Source: Intrasporangiaceae bacterium
Lineage (GTDB): Bacteria > Actinomycetota > Actinomycetes > Actinomycetales > Dermatophilaceae
Assembly (NCBI GenBank): GCA_012838445.1
Contig: DUPF01000020.1
Coordinates: 1 to 35,788 of the forward strand
DNA: 35,788 nucleotides
Direction: 5' to 3'
Shown here: piece by piece, positions 18,398 through 26,417 of the stretch
Position numbering within the stretch: position 1 is the first letter of the stretch
Layout of the letters: every line of letters begins with the position of its first letter
Made by a program: the position numbers and the translations under genes
The notes under the pieces: generated by a model
The model's input: the letters and a program-made list of their open reading frames with translations, nothing else
What the model was told of the DNA's origin: nothing
Database searches by the model: none

Positions 18398-19689
18398 ACC
18401 CACCCGACCCCTACCTGCCCGGTCTCGGCGATCCGCGGTATGCGGTCCTCGCCTACGACCTCGATCTCGACTACACCATCGCGACCAACCACCTGGCCGG
18501 GCGCACCCGACTGGAGTGCCGCATACTCACCGACACGGCGACCCTTGCGCTCGACCTCAGCGGCCTGCGTGCCCTCACCGTCCGCTGCACCGGAGCGACC
18601 GTGAAATCGCATGCCCAGCGGGCGAATCGACTCACCATCCGCTTCACCGAGCGACTCCCGGCGGGGACCGAGATCACCCTGACCGTCTCGACCAAGGGCG
18701 CCCCACGACCCCGCCGTGGACCGGACGGGATGGCCGGCTGGGAGGAACTCGACGACGGCATCATCGTCGCCTCCCAACCGCACGGCGCCTCGACGTGGTT
18801 CCCGTGCAACGACCGCACGTCGAACAAGGCCCGCTACCGGATCGCGCTGGCCTGTGAACCCGAGTACGCCGTCATCGCCAACGGCCGCCTCGCCGAACGC
18901 CGCAAGGCCGGCCGGAAGGTGCGGTGGGTGTATGTCCAGGACGAGCCGATGGCGCCCTATCTGGCGACCGTGCAGATCGGCCGCTACGAGGTGCGCGAAC
19001 AGCAGGCGTCCATCCCGTGCCGGATCGTCGGACCGCCCCGGTTGCGGACAGCCATCACGACGGCGTTCGCCGACCAGCCCCGGATGATCGACCTGTTCGA
19101 GGAGGTGTTCGGGCCCTATCCGTTCACCGCCGGCTACACCGCCGTCGTCACCGATGACGACCTGGAGATCCCCCTCGAGGCACAGACGATGGCGACGTTC
19201 GGCGCGAACTTCACCAATCGGCAGTGGGAGAGCCAGCGGCTCATCGCCCACGAACTGTCGCACCAGTGGTGGGGCAACTCGGTGACCGCCGGACAGGCCC
19301 GCGACATCTGGCTGCACGAGGGGTTCGCCTGCTATGCGGAGTGGCTGTGGTCGCCGCTCGGGACCGGCGTCCCGACCCAGCAGCGGGTCGAGCACCACTG
19401 GAACCGGCTCGCCGCCCTTCCTCAGGATCTCGTCGTCACCGACCCCGGCGCGAAGCACCTGTTCGACGACCGGGTCTACAAGCGGGGAGCGTTGACCCTG
19501 GCCGCAGTTCGCGCCGAACTCGGCGATGACCGCTTCTTCTCACTGTTGCGCACCTGGGGTGCCCGGCACGCCCACTCCGTCGTCAGCACCGCCGACTTCG
19601 AGGCCCTCGTCGCGGAGATCGCCGGTCGATCCCTCACCGGACTCTTCGACGCGTGGTTGCGCTCCCCCGCGCTGCCCGCTCTGCCCTGA
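18394..19689 (+). CDS. M1 family metallopeptidase
   Basis: This 431-residue zinc aminopeptidase of the gluzincin M1 family has the zinc motif HELSHQWWGN (around residue 285), with the third ligand Glu in WLHEGFACYAEWLW. The GxMEN-type exopeptidase loop is replaced by DDLEIPLEAQTMATFG. The N-terminal beta domain contains HGASTWFPCNDRTSNKARY. It lacks the long C-terminal helical domain of full-length aminopeptidase N, as many short actinobacterial members do. No signal peptide is seen, so it is cytosolic. The GTG start overlaps the NRPS stop (GTGA), so the two are co-translated. This suggests it trims or processes the peptide product or recycles it. Its last 56 bases overlap the convergent transferase gene. 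Confidence 0.94.
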   Translation: MNPPDPYLPGLGDPRYAVLAYDLDLDYTIATNHLAGRTRLECRILTDTATLALDLSGLRALTVRCTGATVKSHAQRANRLTIRFTERLPAGTEITLTVSTKGAPRPRRGPDGMAGWEELDDGIIVASQPHGASTWFPCNDRTSNKARYRIALACEPEYAVIANGRLAERRKAGRKVRWVYVQDEPMAPYLATVQIGRYEVREQQASIPCRIVGPPRLRTAITTAFADQPRMIDLFEEVFGPYPFTAGYTAVVTDDDLEIPLEAQTMATFGANFTNRQWESQRLIAHELSHQWWGNSVTAGQARDIWLHEGFACYAEWLWSPLGTGVPTQQRVEHHWNRLAALPQDLVVTDPGAKHLFDDRVYKRGALTLAAVRAELGDDRFFSLLRTWGARHAHSVVSTADFEALVAEIAGRSLTGLFDAWLRSPALPALP

Positions 19690-20284
19690 CCCCGGACGTC
19701 ACGACGACCGCCGCGAGCAGCATCCCCTCGGCCGCCCGCCACCGCACCGGCCACTCCCCCTCCGGATGATGGGCGACGAGCCGTCCGTCGCCGACCGGCG
19801 CGAGGTCGACCTCGGCGAAGTCCAGCTCCCGTTCGTGGAGCGGCCACCACGCCTTGAACACCGCCTCCTTGGCGACGAACGAGAGCAGTGCGCCGGCCCC
19901 TGCGGCCACCGGATCCAACGACCCGATCTCCTGCGGATTCGACACCACGGCAACGGTTTCCGGCGGCAGCGCGGCAATCGGTTCGGCGTCGATGCCGATC
20001 GAGTCGACGGCGTGGGACGAGGCGACAGCGTGGGACGAGTCGACGGCGCGGGACGAGGCGACGGCGACCGCCGCATACTCCTGCGTGTGGGTGATGCTGC
20101 CGACCACACCATCGGGCCACACCGGAGCACCCCGGTGACCGCGCGGCATCGTCGCCCCCGGCGCCCCGATGAGGTCCCTCGCGAGTCGACGCCCGGCCCG
20201 GAACCGCGCGTCCCGGTCGGGCAACGGACCCCACTGCTCAGCCACCCGGACCTCCCGGGGCAACAGCGGGGCGAACAGGCTCAC
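19634..20284 (-). CDS. 4'-phosphopantetheinyl transferase superfamily protein
   Basis: This 216-residue Sfp/EntD-type enzyme transfers the phosphopantetheine arm of CoA to carrier-protein Ser residues. The family motifs are PVWPDGVVGSITHTQEYAAVAVA, then SIGIDAEP (metal-binding Asp and Glu), and the signature FVAKEAVFKAWWP. Between the first two motifs there is an inserted run of Ser/Ala/Val/Asp/His encoded by an 18-bp tandem repeat (20006-20059). The GTG start at 20284 lies 4 bases after the yqgE stop, so they are one unit. The 3' end overlaps the M1 gene by 56 bases convergently. It is the likely activator of the carrier domain of the NRPS encoded 1.2 kb away. Confidence 0.93.
   Translation of the reverse strand: MSLFAPLLPREVRVAEQWGPLPDRDARFRAGRRLARDLIGAPGATMPRGHRGAPVWPDGVVGSITHTQEYAAVAVASSRAVDSSHAVASSHAVDSIGIDAEPIAALPPETVAVVSNPQEIGSLDPVAAGAGALLSFVAKEAVFKAWWPLHERELDFAEVDLAPVGDGRLVAHHPEGEWPVRWRAAEGMLLAAVVVTSGVRAERAARGSATTRRRVR
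20006..20059. repeat. 18-bp tandem repeat, three copies, inside the transferase gene
   Basis: Units at 20006-20023, 20024-20041 and 20042-20059 read GACGGCGTGGGACGAGGC with one or two changes each, followed by a partial fourth. In the gene they encode six-residue units (roughly AVDSSH/AVASSH) between two conserved motifs. The pattern suggests replication slippage without loss of frame. Confidence 0.85.
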
Positions 20285-20288
20285 GAGG

Positions 20289-20861
20289 TCAGTTCAACGA
20301 CGGGTCGGTGGGGAACGTTGCGACAAAAGCGAGTTCGCTGCGCTGCCGCCGCAGCACCCGCACCCACAGATCATCGGGCCGGTCGGTGAAGGCGTCCCGG
20401 GCCTCGGCGTCGACGACATACCAACTGCCCGAACGGATCTCCCCCTCGAGCTGTCCGGCGGTCCACCCCGCATAGCCGGCGAAGATCCGCAGCCCACCGA
20501 GTTCGGCGGCGACGAGCGGAGGCGGCGCGTCCAGGTCGAGCACCCCGATCCCGCCGAAGAGGCGACGGATCCCCAACGGCGCCTCCCCCTCGCCCGGCAC
20601 GGAGACCAGCCCCAACGCGGAGTCGGTCTGCACCGGGCCGCCGTGGAAGACCGTGTCCGGATGGGTCGCGAGCTCCTGCCAGCCGGGCAGCACCGCATCG
20701 ACCTCGGCCTCGAGCGGCCGGTTGAGGATCACTCCCTGGGCGCCGCCCTCGCCGTGGTCGAGGACGAGGATCACGCTCCGGTGGAAGATGCCCTCCTCGA
20801 TCTGCGGGGTCGCGACGAGCAGCCGTCCGGTGATGCGCTCGGTGCCGTCCTCGCCCGCCAT
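20289..20861 (-). CDS. yqgE: YqgE/AlgH family protein (DUF179)
   Basis: This 190-residue protein has the family signature GRLLVATPQIEEGIFHRSVILVLDHGEGGAQGVILNRP at residues about 12-49. FHGGPVQTDSALGLVS and RIFAGYAGWTAGQLEGEI then follow, with SWYVVDAE further on. The function of YqgE is unknown, although in some bacteria it has been linked to transcriptional regulation. The ATG at 20861 gives MAGEDGTERITG and the normal length. The frame is open further upstream, but those codons do not look like the family. It lies 4 bases before the phosphopantetheinyl transferase gene on the same strand. Confidence 0.95.
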   Translation of the reverse strand: MAGEDGTERITGRLLVATPQIEEGIFHRSVILVLDHGEGGAQGVILNRPLEAEVDAVLPGWQELATHPDTVFHGGPVQTDSALGLVSVPGEGEAPLGIRRLFGGIGVLDLDAPPPLVAAELGGLRIFAGYAGWTAGQLEGEIRSGSWYVVDAEARDAFTDRPDDLWVRVLRRQRSELAFVATFPTDPSLN

Positions 20862-20916
20862 GGGTCCATCATGGCAAACCTTCCCGGCCCGACCCCGGAC
20901 CGGGCGAGGGGCACGC

Positions 20917-23289
20917 TCAGCTGTCGCCGCGCATACCCCTGCGACGACCTGGGGGTATGCGGTCCGCACCTGAGCGCGAACCCTTGCCGAAGCGGGGCCG
21001 GCCGCCGGATCGCGGCGAGCGCGACGGGTGGGCGCGCCGTCTGCCGCGATGCTTCGGGGCGAGGATCGAGGCGACCTCGTCGGCGACGGACTCGCCGGAG
21101 GGGGTGCTGCCACCGGCTGCGTCGATGAGCGGGTCGCCGGGTTTGACGGCGACCGGTTCGATGTCGAGGCCGGCGGCGGTGATCATCCGCTCCATGGTGC
21201 GCCGCTGGTGGGGCAGGGCGAGGGTGACGACGGTGCCGATCTCGCCGGCCCGGGCGGTGCGTCCGGAGCGGTGGAGGTAGTCCTTGTGGTCGGCGGGCGG
21301 GTCGACCTGCAGGACGAGGGAGACGTCGTCGACGTGGATGCCGCGGGCGGCGACGTCGGTGGCGACGAGGACGGGCAGGTGGCCTTCGCGGAAGGCGCCG
21401 AGGACACGGTTGCGGACCGACTGGGTCAGGCCGCCGTGCAGGGCTGCGGCTTTGACGCCGCGGTCCTGGAGTTCGCGGGCGACCCGGTCGGCGCCGAGTT
21501 TGGTCCGCACGAACACGACGGTGCGGCCGGGGCGGTGGGCGACCTCGGCGGTGATCGTCTTCTTGTCCTGCGGGTTGAGCAGGAACACGAAGTGGCTCAT
21601 CGTGTCGACCGAGGCTGCGACGTCGTCGACGCCGTGCTCGACCGGGTCGGTCAGGTAGGTCTCGACAACTTGGTTGACACCGTTGTCGAGGGTGGCGCTG
21701 AACAGCAGCCGTTGCCCGCCGGCCGGGATCTGGTCGAGGATCGCCGAGACGTCGGTCATGAATCCCATGTCGGCCATGTGGTCGGCCTCGTCGAGGACGG
21801 TGACCTCGACGGCGGAGAAGTCGACCGCGCCACGGTCCTGCAGGTCGACGAGCCGGCCCGGGGTGGCGATGAGGACGTCGACGCCGCGTTCGAGCGCCGA
21901 GATCTGGCCGGTGTACGACAGACCTCCGGCCACGAGACGGGCCCGCAATCCGGCGGCCACCGCCAGTGGTTCGAGGGCGTCGTTGACCTGCATCGCGAGC
22001 TCCCGTGTCGGCACGAGGATGACTGCGCGCGGGTGCTTGGGTCGGGAGGTCGCGCCCTGGAGCCGGGTGAGCAGCGGCAGCCCGAATCCGAGGGTCTTGC
22101 CCGACCCGGTCTGGGCGCGGCCGAGGACATCACGCCCGGCGAGCGCATCCGGGATCGTCGCCTCCTGGATCGGGAAGGGCTGCGTGATCCCGTCCCGGGC
22201 CAGCCGCTCGACGAAGACGTCCGGCAGCCCGAGGGCCGCGAAGCCGTTGTCGACGGTCACGGTCGCCGGTCCACTGGCCCGGGCGCCGGAATACTTCACC
22301 CAGGTATCCGCCTCGGCACGTTCGGCCTCGGCCTCCTCCCAGGTCTGCGGTGCGTCGTGGTCCTGCGAGCGGTCGTCCCAGCGGTTGTCGTGCTGGCGGT
22401 TGTCGTCCCTGCGGGGGTATGCGTCACGCACCCGGTCATCACGCCTGCGGTCATCGCGTCTGCGGTCATCACGGGGGCTCCAGTCACGACGCTCACCACG
22501 GTCATCACGGGGACGCCATTCCCGACGCTCACCGCCCCGGTCCTCCCAACGCCGATCCTGCGAACGGCGGTCCTCCCACCGACGACTCCCCCGACCATCG
22601 CTGCCACGGAAGTCACGCTCGCGGTCGCGGCCGCGATCGTCACGTGCGCGCCAGTCACGCCGCTCATCACGGTCGTCACGGGGACGTCGCTCATCACGGT
22701 CGTCCCGGGAGCGCCATTCCCGACGCTCACCGCCGCGGTCCTCCCAGCGCCGGTCCTGCGAACGGCGGTCCTCCCACCGGCGACTCCCCCGACCATCGCT
22801 GCCACGGAAGTCACGCTCGCGGTCGTCACGGGGACCCCAGTCACGCCGCTCCCCACGGTCGTCACGAGAACGCCGCTCGTCACGGTCGTCACGGGAGCGC
22901 CACTGGCGCCGTTCGCCGCCGCGATCCTCCCAGCGCCGCGGCTCACGCCGCCGTTCCCCGCCGCGGGCCTCATCACGCCCGCCCTCGGACCAACGCCTCC
23001 CGCCACGGCCCCGGTTGTCATCGCGTGACCTGTCAGCCTCGCGGGACCGGCGGTCATCGCGGGACCGGGCGCCACGCATACCGTCGCCGCGATCGCGCCC
23101 TTCCGTGCCCTGCCCGTCCCTCTGGCGGTCGCTCCACTGGCGGTCGTCCCGGTCGGGGGTCGGCCTGCTGCCCTTGCGGTGCGGCTTCTTGCCGGCCTTG
23201 AGTTTCTTGGCCGCAGCCTTCTGCGCCGGGGTCCACCGGGGTTTCTTGCGTCCGCCGGTGGCGGAGGTCTTCTTCTGGGGTCGAGCCAT
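20917..23289 (-). CDS. DEAD-box ATP-dependent RNA helicase with long Arg/Asp-rich N-terminal tail
   Basis: This 790-residue protein has a standard helicase core at about 345-720: the Q-motif region around ITQPFPIQEATIPD, then AQTGSGKT, PTRELAM, LDEADHMADMGF, LLFSATLD, VRTKLGADRVARELQ, TDVAARGIHVDDV and HRSGRTARAG. The core remodels RNA using ATP. Residues about 45-330 are an unusual mixed-charge tail made of DDR, RDD, ERR and RRWEDR units, including two near-identical 43-codon blocks. A basic start (MARPQKKTSATGGRKKPRW) and a short basic C-terminus suggest RNA contact at both ends. The ATG at 23289 fits the basic start; the open frame to 23397 is not needed. Tails of this kind often drive condensate formation. 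Confidence 0.93.
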   Translation of the reverse strand: MARPQKKTSATGGRKKPRWTPAQKAAAKKLKAGKKPHRKGSRPTPDRDDRQWSDRQRDGQGTEGRDRGDGMRGARSRDDRRSREADRSRDDNRGRGGRRWSEGGRDEARGGERRREPRRWEDRGGERRQWRSRDDRDERRSRDDRGERRDWGPRDDRERDFRGSDGRGSRRWEDRRSQDRRWEDRGGERREWRSRDDRDERRPRDDRDERRDWRARDDRGRDRERDFRGSDGRGSRRWEDRRSQDRRWEDRGGERREWRPRDDRGERRDWSPRDDRRRDDRRRDDRVRDAYPRRDDNRQHDNRWDDRSQDHDAPQTWEEAEAERAEADTWVKYSGARASGPATVTVDNGFAALGLPDVFVERLARDGITQPFPIQEATIPDALAGRDVLGRAQTGSGKTLGFGLPLLTRLQGATSRPKHPRAVILVPTRELAMQVNDALEPLAVAAGLRARLVAGGLSYTGQISALERGVDVLIATPGRLVDLQDRGAVDFSAVEVTVLDEADHMADMGFMTDVSAILDQIPAGGQRLLFSATLDNGVNQVVETYLTDPVEHGVDDVAASVDTMSHFVFLLNPQDKKTITAEVAHRPGRTVVFVRTKLGADRVARELQDRGVKAAALHGGLTQSVRNRVLGAFREGHLPVLVATDVAARGIHVDDVSLVLQVDPPADHKDYLHRSGRTARAGEIGTVVTLALPHQRRTMERMITAAGLDIEPVAVKPGDPLIDAAGGSTPSGESVADEVASILAPKHRGRRRAHPSRSPRSGGRPRFGKGSRSGADRIPPGRRRGMRGDS
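22498..22824. repeat. Two 129-bp direct copies, 198-bp period, in the RNA helicase tail
   Basis: The segment 22498-22626 recurs at 22696-22824 with only a few changes. The 198-bp offset is exactly 66 codons, so the reading frame is kept. The copies encode the ERDFRGSDGRGSRRWEDRRS-type block. The flanks are also built from shorter DDR/ERR units, so the whole 22.4-23.0 kb stretch is repetitive. Confidence 0.85.
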
Positions 23290-23483
23290 GACTAATCCGA
23301 TCGAGGATGGGGAACTTGGGGATGCCGCGTCGAACGCATCGCCGTCAGTCGCATCGTTGGGGCAGCCACGGCCAAAAGGGTGAAGCGGATCTCCCATCCT
23401 ACCGATGTTCTGTCTCGGCCTCGCCGCAGCAGCGGGAAATGCGACGACGAAGCACTGTCAGACCTGCCTGCCAGAGTGAATAC

Positions 23484-25973
23484 ATGACGCAGAACACACC
23501 CGACTTCGGAGTCCTGGACGCGGTCCGGGGCGCGGTCGGGGTGTGTTCGGACCCGCCTGGGGAGCGGGGCGCGGAGGACTGGATGGACCTCATTGCCGAG
23601 GTCTCCGACGCGATGACTGTCCTGGCCGCCGCGCGCGATGCGGCGATCGTCCGGCTGGCGGCCATCGACGAGGGTGTCGATGAGGATGGCGTCATCGTGG
23701 AGCAGGTCAATGGCCTCGGCACGGTGTGTCTCGACGCGGCGGCGATGGTGTCGATGGCGACCGGCACGACACCCCGTTTCGCCGAGGAGTTGGTCACCCA
23801 GGCGGTCACTCGTGTCGTGCGGGTGCCGGCCCTGCATGAGGCGATGCGGGACGCGGCTCTGGACGACTACCAGTCGCGGTGCATCGCCAGCGAGCTCGAC
23901 GATGTCCCGCACGACCTGGCCCGCACCGTCGTCGCAGCCCTGGGTGACGATCCCGGCAGTCGGTCCGGACCGGTGCTGCGGCAACGCACCCGAGCACTGC
24001 TGTCCAGGTTGTCGCCCGACCTGCTCAAGGAACGTCTAGCGGAGGCACGCCAGACGGTCGGACTGCGTCGGCGGGTCGGCGAGCCCGGCACCGACTGCTG
24101 GACGGGGACCTTCCCCTCGGAGGATGCCGCCGAGGCCTGGGCCGCTGTCGACACGCTCGCCCAGCAGTTCCGGCAGGAGGGTCGGTTCCCGACGCTGGAG
24201 CGGGCCAGAGCCCATGCGCTGATGGCGCTCGTGCGCGGCGAGGCCACGGTCGAGACGGTGCTGCACCTGACGGTCCCAGCGGCCGCGTTGGAGGATGTGG
24301 CCTTGAACGGTGAGGCCACGGTGAACGCGGCGGCGACACCGCACGACTCGGCATTGCACGACTTGGCATTGCACGACTCGGCATTGAACGACTCGGCATT
24401 GCACGATGCAGCTCAGAACGGTGAGGTACCAGCCGGTGCACTGCTCGAGGCCAGAGCGGATCTGGCTGGTGAGCCGGTCACCGGACTCGAGCCGGTCACC
24501 GGACTCGAGCCGCTCCTGGCGGCGACGGACGCGGCGCCCGAACCAGCCAGCGCCGCGCCATCGTCGGTGAGGCTCGACGCAACGCAGTGCCCCACCCCGG
24601 ATCCGAATGCCCAGCCGACGTCCCGCCGTCGTCGGGCGAGCGCCGAATCGCTCAGCGCCGCACCGGTCCGCCCCGCCGAGCGCCCCACACCACCGACTGC
24701 GCCACCTGCGCCACCGAGGACGACCTCGACGGGTGCGAGCGAATCCCCTGCTGTGGCCACCTTCGTCGCCGCTTCGGGGTCCTCCTTGACCGCCGCCACG
24801 TGGCTGCCGTTGAGCGGCCCGAACACCGCGAACGGCATTGACATCTCCTCGGCGCTGGAACCACGCAGCCACCCGCAGACATTGAAACGACCTCGCCCGG
24901 GCCCGACCGGCGGGACCCGGTTCGCCCACCCGGACTCCGGCGGCCTCATTGATCCCGACAACGCCCTGGCCACCGACGCCTACAAACCTGGAGCGCGGCT
25001 GGCCCGACTCATCCGCGAACGTGATGGTCGATGCCGCTTCCCAGGATGCTCGGTGTCCGCGCGCTACTGCGACCTCGACCACGTCATTCCCTGGCCCAAC
25101 GGCCCGACCGCCGCGACCAATCTCATCTGTCTGTGTCGACGACATCACCGGATCAAACAGCGACACCGATGGCGTGTCCGGCTCCTCGCAGACGGGCGGG
25201 TGCGGTGGACCGATCCTCGGGGCCGCATCTCCTATACCTACCCGGTCGATCATCTCGGCGTGCGCGAATGTCGCGTGCTCACCTTCCGCGGCGAGGAGCT
25301 GGCCCTGCTGCGCGGTGATGGGAGCCTGTCGGATCAGGGGGACAGCGCTGCGCTCGGGCCGATCTCGACAACCGACCCACCCACGCCGGTCTCGACAACC
25401 GTCCCACCCACGCCGATCCCGACAACCGACCCACCCACGGCAACCCCGACCGGGGTGCATCAGACGACGACCCCGACGGAGACAACTGCCCCCACCGCCG
25501 GTGACCTCTCTGAAGCCGCCAGCCGGGGCGAAGTGCGCCTCGCGATCTGGATGGAGCACGAGATGGCCGCCCTCCGAGCGCGGTATCCGACTCACCGGCC
25601 GCGACACCGCAGACATCGCGATCGACCACCTCGACGCCTGGTCAACACCGGTCGTGATCTCGATCGGATCCGGTGGGCGGTCGACCATGGCCATCTTGAG
25701 AGCGTCGAGGACGGGTTGGATGCACTCGATGCGATGGATGCCTACCTCGGATCGGATCGTCCGCTCGCGGACGCACCGCTCTCGCCGGCCAACATCGAGC
25801 AGGCCCGGTCGTTGCTGCGGCTCAGCCGACGCCCGCGCAGCCTGCTCTGTGGTCCGGAGTTCTATGCACGGTGGCGCCGGGGACCGCATCACCCGATCCT
25901 GGTCTCGTTCGAGGGACCCGTCTTCCAGTCGCATGAGAGACAAGCTCGCAGGAATGGTCGTCCGCCGTACTGA
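23484..25973 (+). CDS. DUF222 / 13E12 family HNH endonuclease-like protein
   Basis: This 829-residue protein begins MTQNTPDFGVLDAVRG. Residues about 20-280 form the helical DUF222 domain. Residues about 500-575 form an HNH nuclease domain: RDGRCRFPGCSVSARYCDLDHVIPW, then NGPTAATNLICLCRRHHRIKQ, with paired Cys residues for zinc and the DH...N...H catalytic set. Between them lies a low-complexity Ala/Pro/Thr-rich linker (about 280-490) that includes two tandem repeats. A third repeat (Thr/Pro-rich, about 625-655) follows the nuclease. These proteins are multi-copy in many actinobacteria and their role is uncertain; mobile or defence functions have been proposed. At 829 residues it is long for the family. 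The common GCATAC-type heptamer of the window is absent from this gene. Confidence 0.9.
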   Translation: MTQNTPDFGVLDAVRGAVGVCSDPPGERGAEDWMDLIAEVSDAMTVLAAARDAAIVRLAAIDEGVDEDGVIVEQVNGLGTVCLDAAAMVSMATGTTPRFAEELVTQAVTRVVRVPALHEAMRDAALDDYQSRCIASELDDVPHDLARTVVAALGDDPGSRSGPVLRQRTRALLSRLSPDLLKERLAEARQTVGLRRRVGEPGTDCWTGTFPSEDAAEAWAAVDTLAQQFRQEGRFPTLERARAHALMALVRGEATVETVLHLTVPAAALEDVALNGEATVNAAATPHDSALHDLALHDSALNDSALHDAAQNGEVPAGALLEARADLAGEPVTGLEPVTGLEPLLAATDAAPEPASAAPSSVRLDATQCPTPDPNAQPTSRRRRASAESLSAAPVRPAERPTPPTAPPAPPRTTSTGASESPAVATFVAASGSSLTAATWLPLSGPNTANGIDISSALEPRSHPQTLKRPRPGPTGGTRFAHPDSGGLIDPDNALATDAYKPGARLARLIRERDGRCRFPGCSVSARYCDLDHVIPWPNGPTAATNLICLCRRHHRIKQRHRWRVRLLADGRVRWTDPRGRISYTYPVDHLGVRECRVLTFRGEELALLRGDGSLSDQGDSAALGPISTTDPPTPVSTTVPPTPIPTTDPPTATPTGVHQTTTPTETTAPTAGDLSEAASRGEVRLAIWMEHEMAALRARYPTHRPRHRRHRDRPPRRLVNTGRDLDRIRWAVDHGHLESVEDGLDALDAMDAYLGSDRPLADAPLSPANIEQARSLLRLSRRPRSLLCGPEFYARWRRGPHHPILVSFEGPVFQSHERQARRNGRPPY
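24341..24412 (+). repeat. 15-bp coding tandem repeat, about 4.8 copies
   Basis: GCACGACTCGGCATT is repeated head to tail from 24341 with one-base variations (GCACGACTTGGCATT, GAACGACTCGGCATT), encoding HDSAL-type pentapeptides in the linker of the DUF222-HNH protein. Confidence 0.85.
24471..24506 (+). repeat. 18-bp coding tandem repeat, two perfect copies
   Basis: GAGCCGGTCACCGGACTC occurs at 24471-24488 and 24489-24506, followed by a partial third copy. It encodes EPVTGL repeated in the linker of the DUF222-HNH protein. Confidence 0.85.
25363..25443 (+). repeat. 27-bp coding tandem repeat, three copies
   Basis: Units start at 25363, 25390 and 25417. Each is close to TCTCGACAACCGACCCACCC plus seven bases and encodes a nine-residue Thr/Pro unit (STTDPPTPV type). 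It lies downstream of the HNH domain. Confidence 0.85.
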
Positions 25974-25984
25974 TGGGCTCGGAG

Positions 25985-26362
25985 CTATAGGGCCCGCTCC
26001 CACACCCGGCTCTGCCAAACCCGCAGGACCAGCACACCGACGACGAGCCCGAGCCCGACTCCGACGAGATCGGCGAGAACATCCAGCGGGTCACCGAAGC
26101 GACCGGGCAGGAAGGCGCGCTGGATCAGTTCACTGACCGGAGCGTGCCCGGCAAGGACGACGCCGAGCACCCAGGGCGGCATGCCGGCGAGCACCCCGGT
26201 CGCCGCCGGCAGCGCGAACAACGCGGCATGGACGACCTTGTCGACGTGCGGGAAGAGCACGACGTCCGAGGTGCCGGGGACGTCGAAGTACAGCAGATAC
26301 CCCTGGATGAGCAGGGCCACCACGAACCCGGCCCGCAGCCACGGAATGAGACGCGAACGCAC
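25985..26362 (-). CDS. VanZ-like family membrane protein
   Basis: This small protein of 125 residues starts from GTG at 26362, which has GAGGAGG 8 bases upstream and is the best-supported start. Longer starts at 26419 or 26428 would overlap the divergent gene. The hydrophobic segments are IPWLRAGFVVALLIQGYLLYF, HAALFALPAATGVLAGM, VLGVVLAGHAPVSELIQ and VLADLVGVGLGLVVGVLVL. VanZ hallmarks are DKVVHAALFAL, SELIQ and the Asp-rich GDPLDVLAD before the last helix. The family is named after a teicoplanin-resistance accessory protein, but most members have no known function. It converges on the HNH gene with an 11-base gap. Confidence 0.85.
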   Translation of the reverse strand: MRSRLIPWLRAGFVVALLIQGYLLYFDVPGTSDVVLFPHVDKVVHAALFALPAATGVLAGMPPWVLGVVLAGHAPVSELIQRAFLPGRFGDPLDVLADLVGVGLGLVVGVLVLRVWQSRVWERAL

Positions 26363-26417
26363 AGCCGTCCCCTCCTCGCCCCCCGTGGGGTGCCCCGGTG
26401 CGGCATAGTTCGTGTGC

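Noticed and set aside
22400-23000. CRISPR-like array
   Set aside because: Copies are in frame, variable in length, without unique spacers, and encode the helicase tail; no cas gene is near.
21028-23028. Very long plus-strand open frames across the RNA helicase, one of them Ser/Arg-rich
   Set aside because: They are antisense shadows of the helicase. Their apparent repeats mirror the Arg/Asp-rich tail, and no ribosome site or known domain is present.
24036-26018. 660-codon minus-strand frame opposite the DUF222-HNH gene
   Set aside because: It is antisense, and its repeats simply reflect the coding minisatellites of the real gene.
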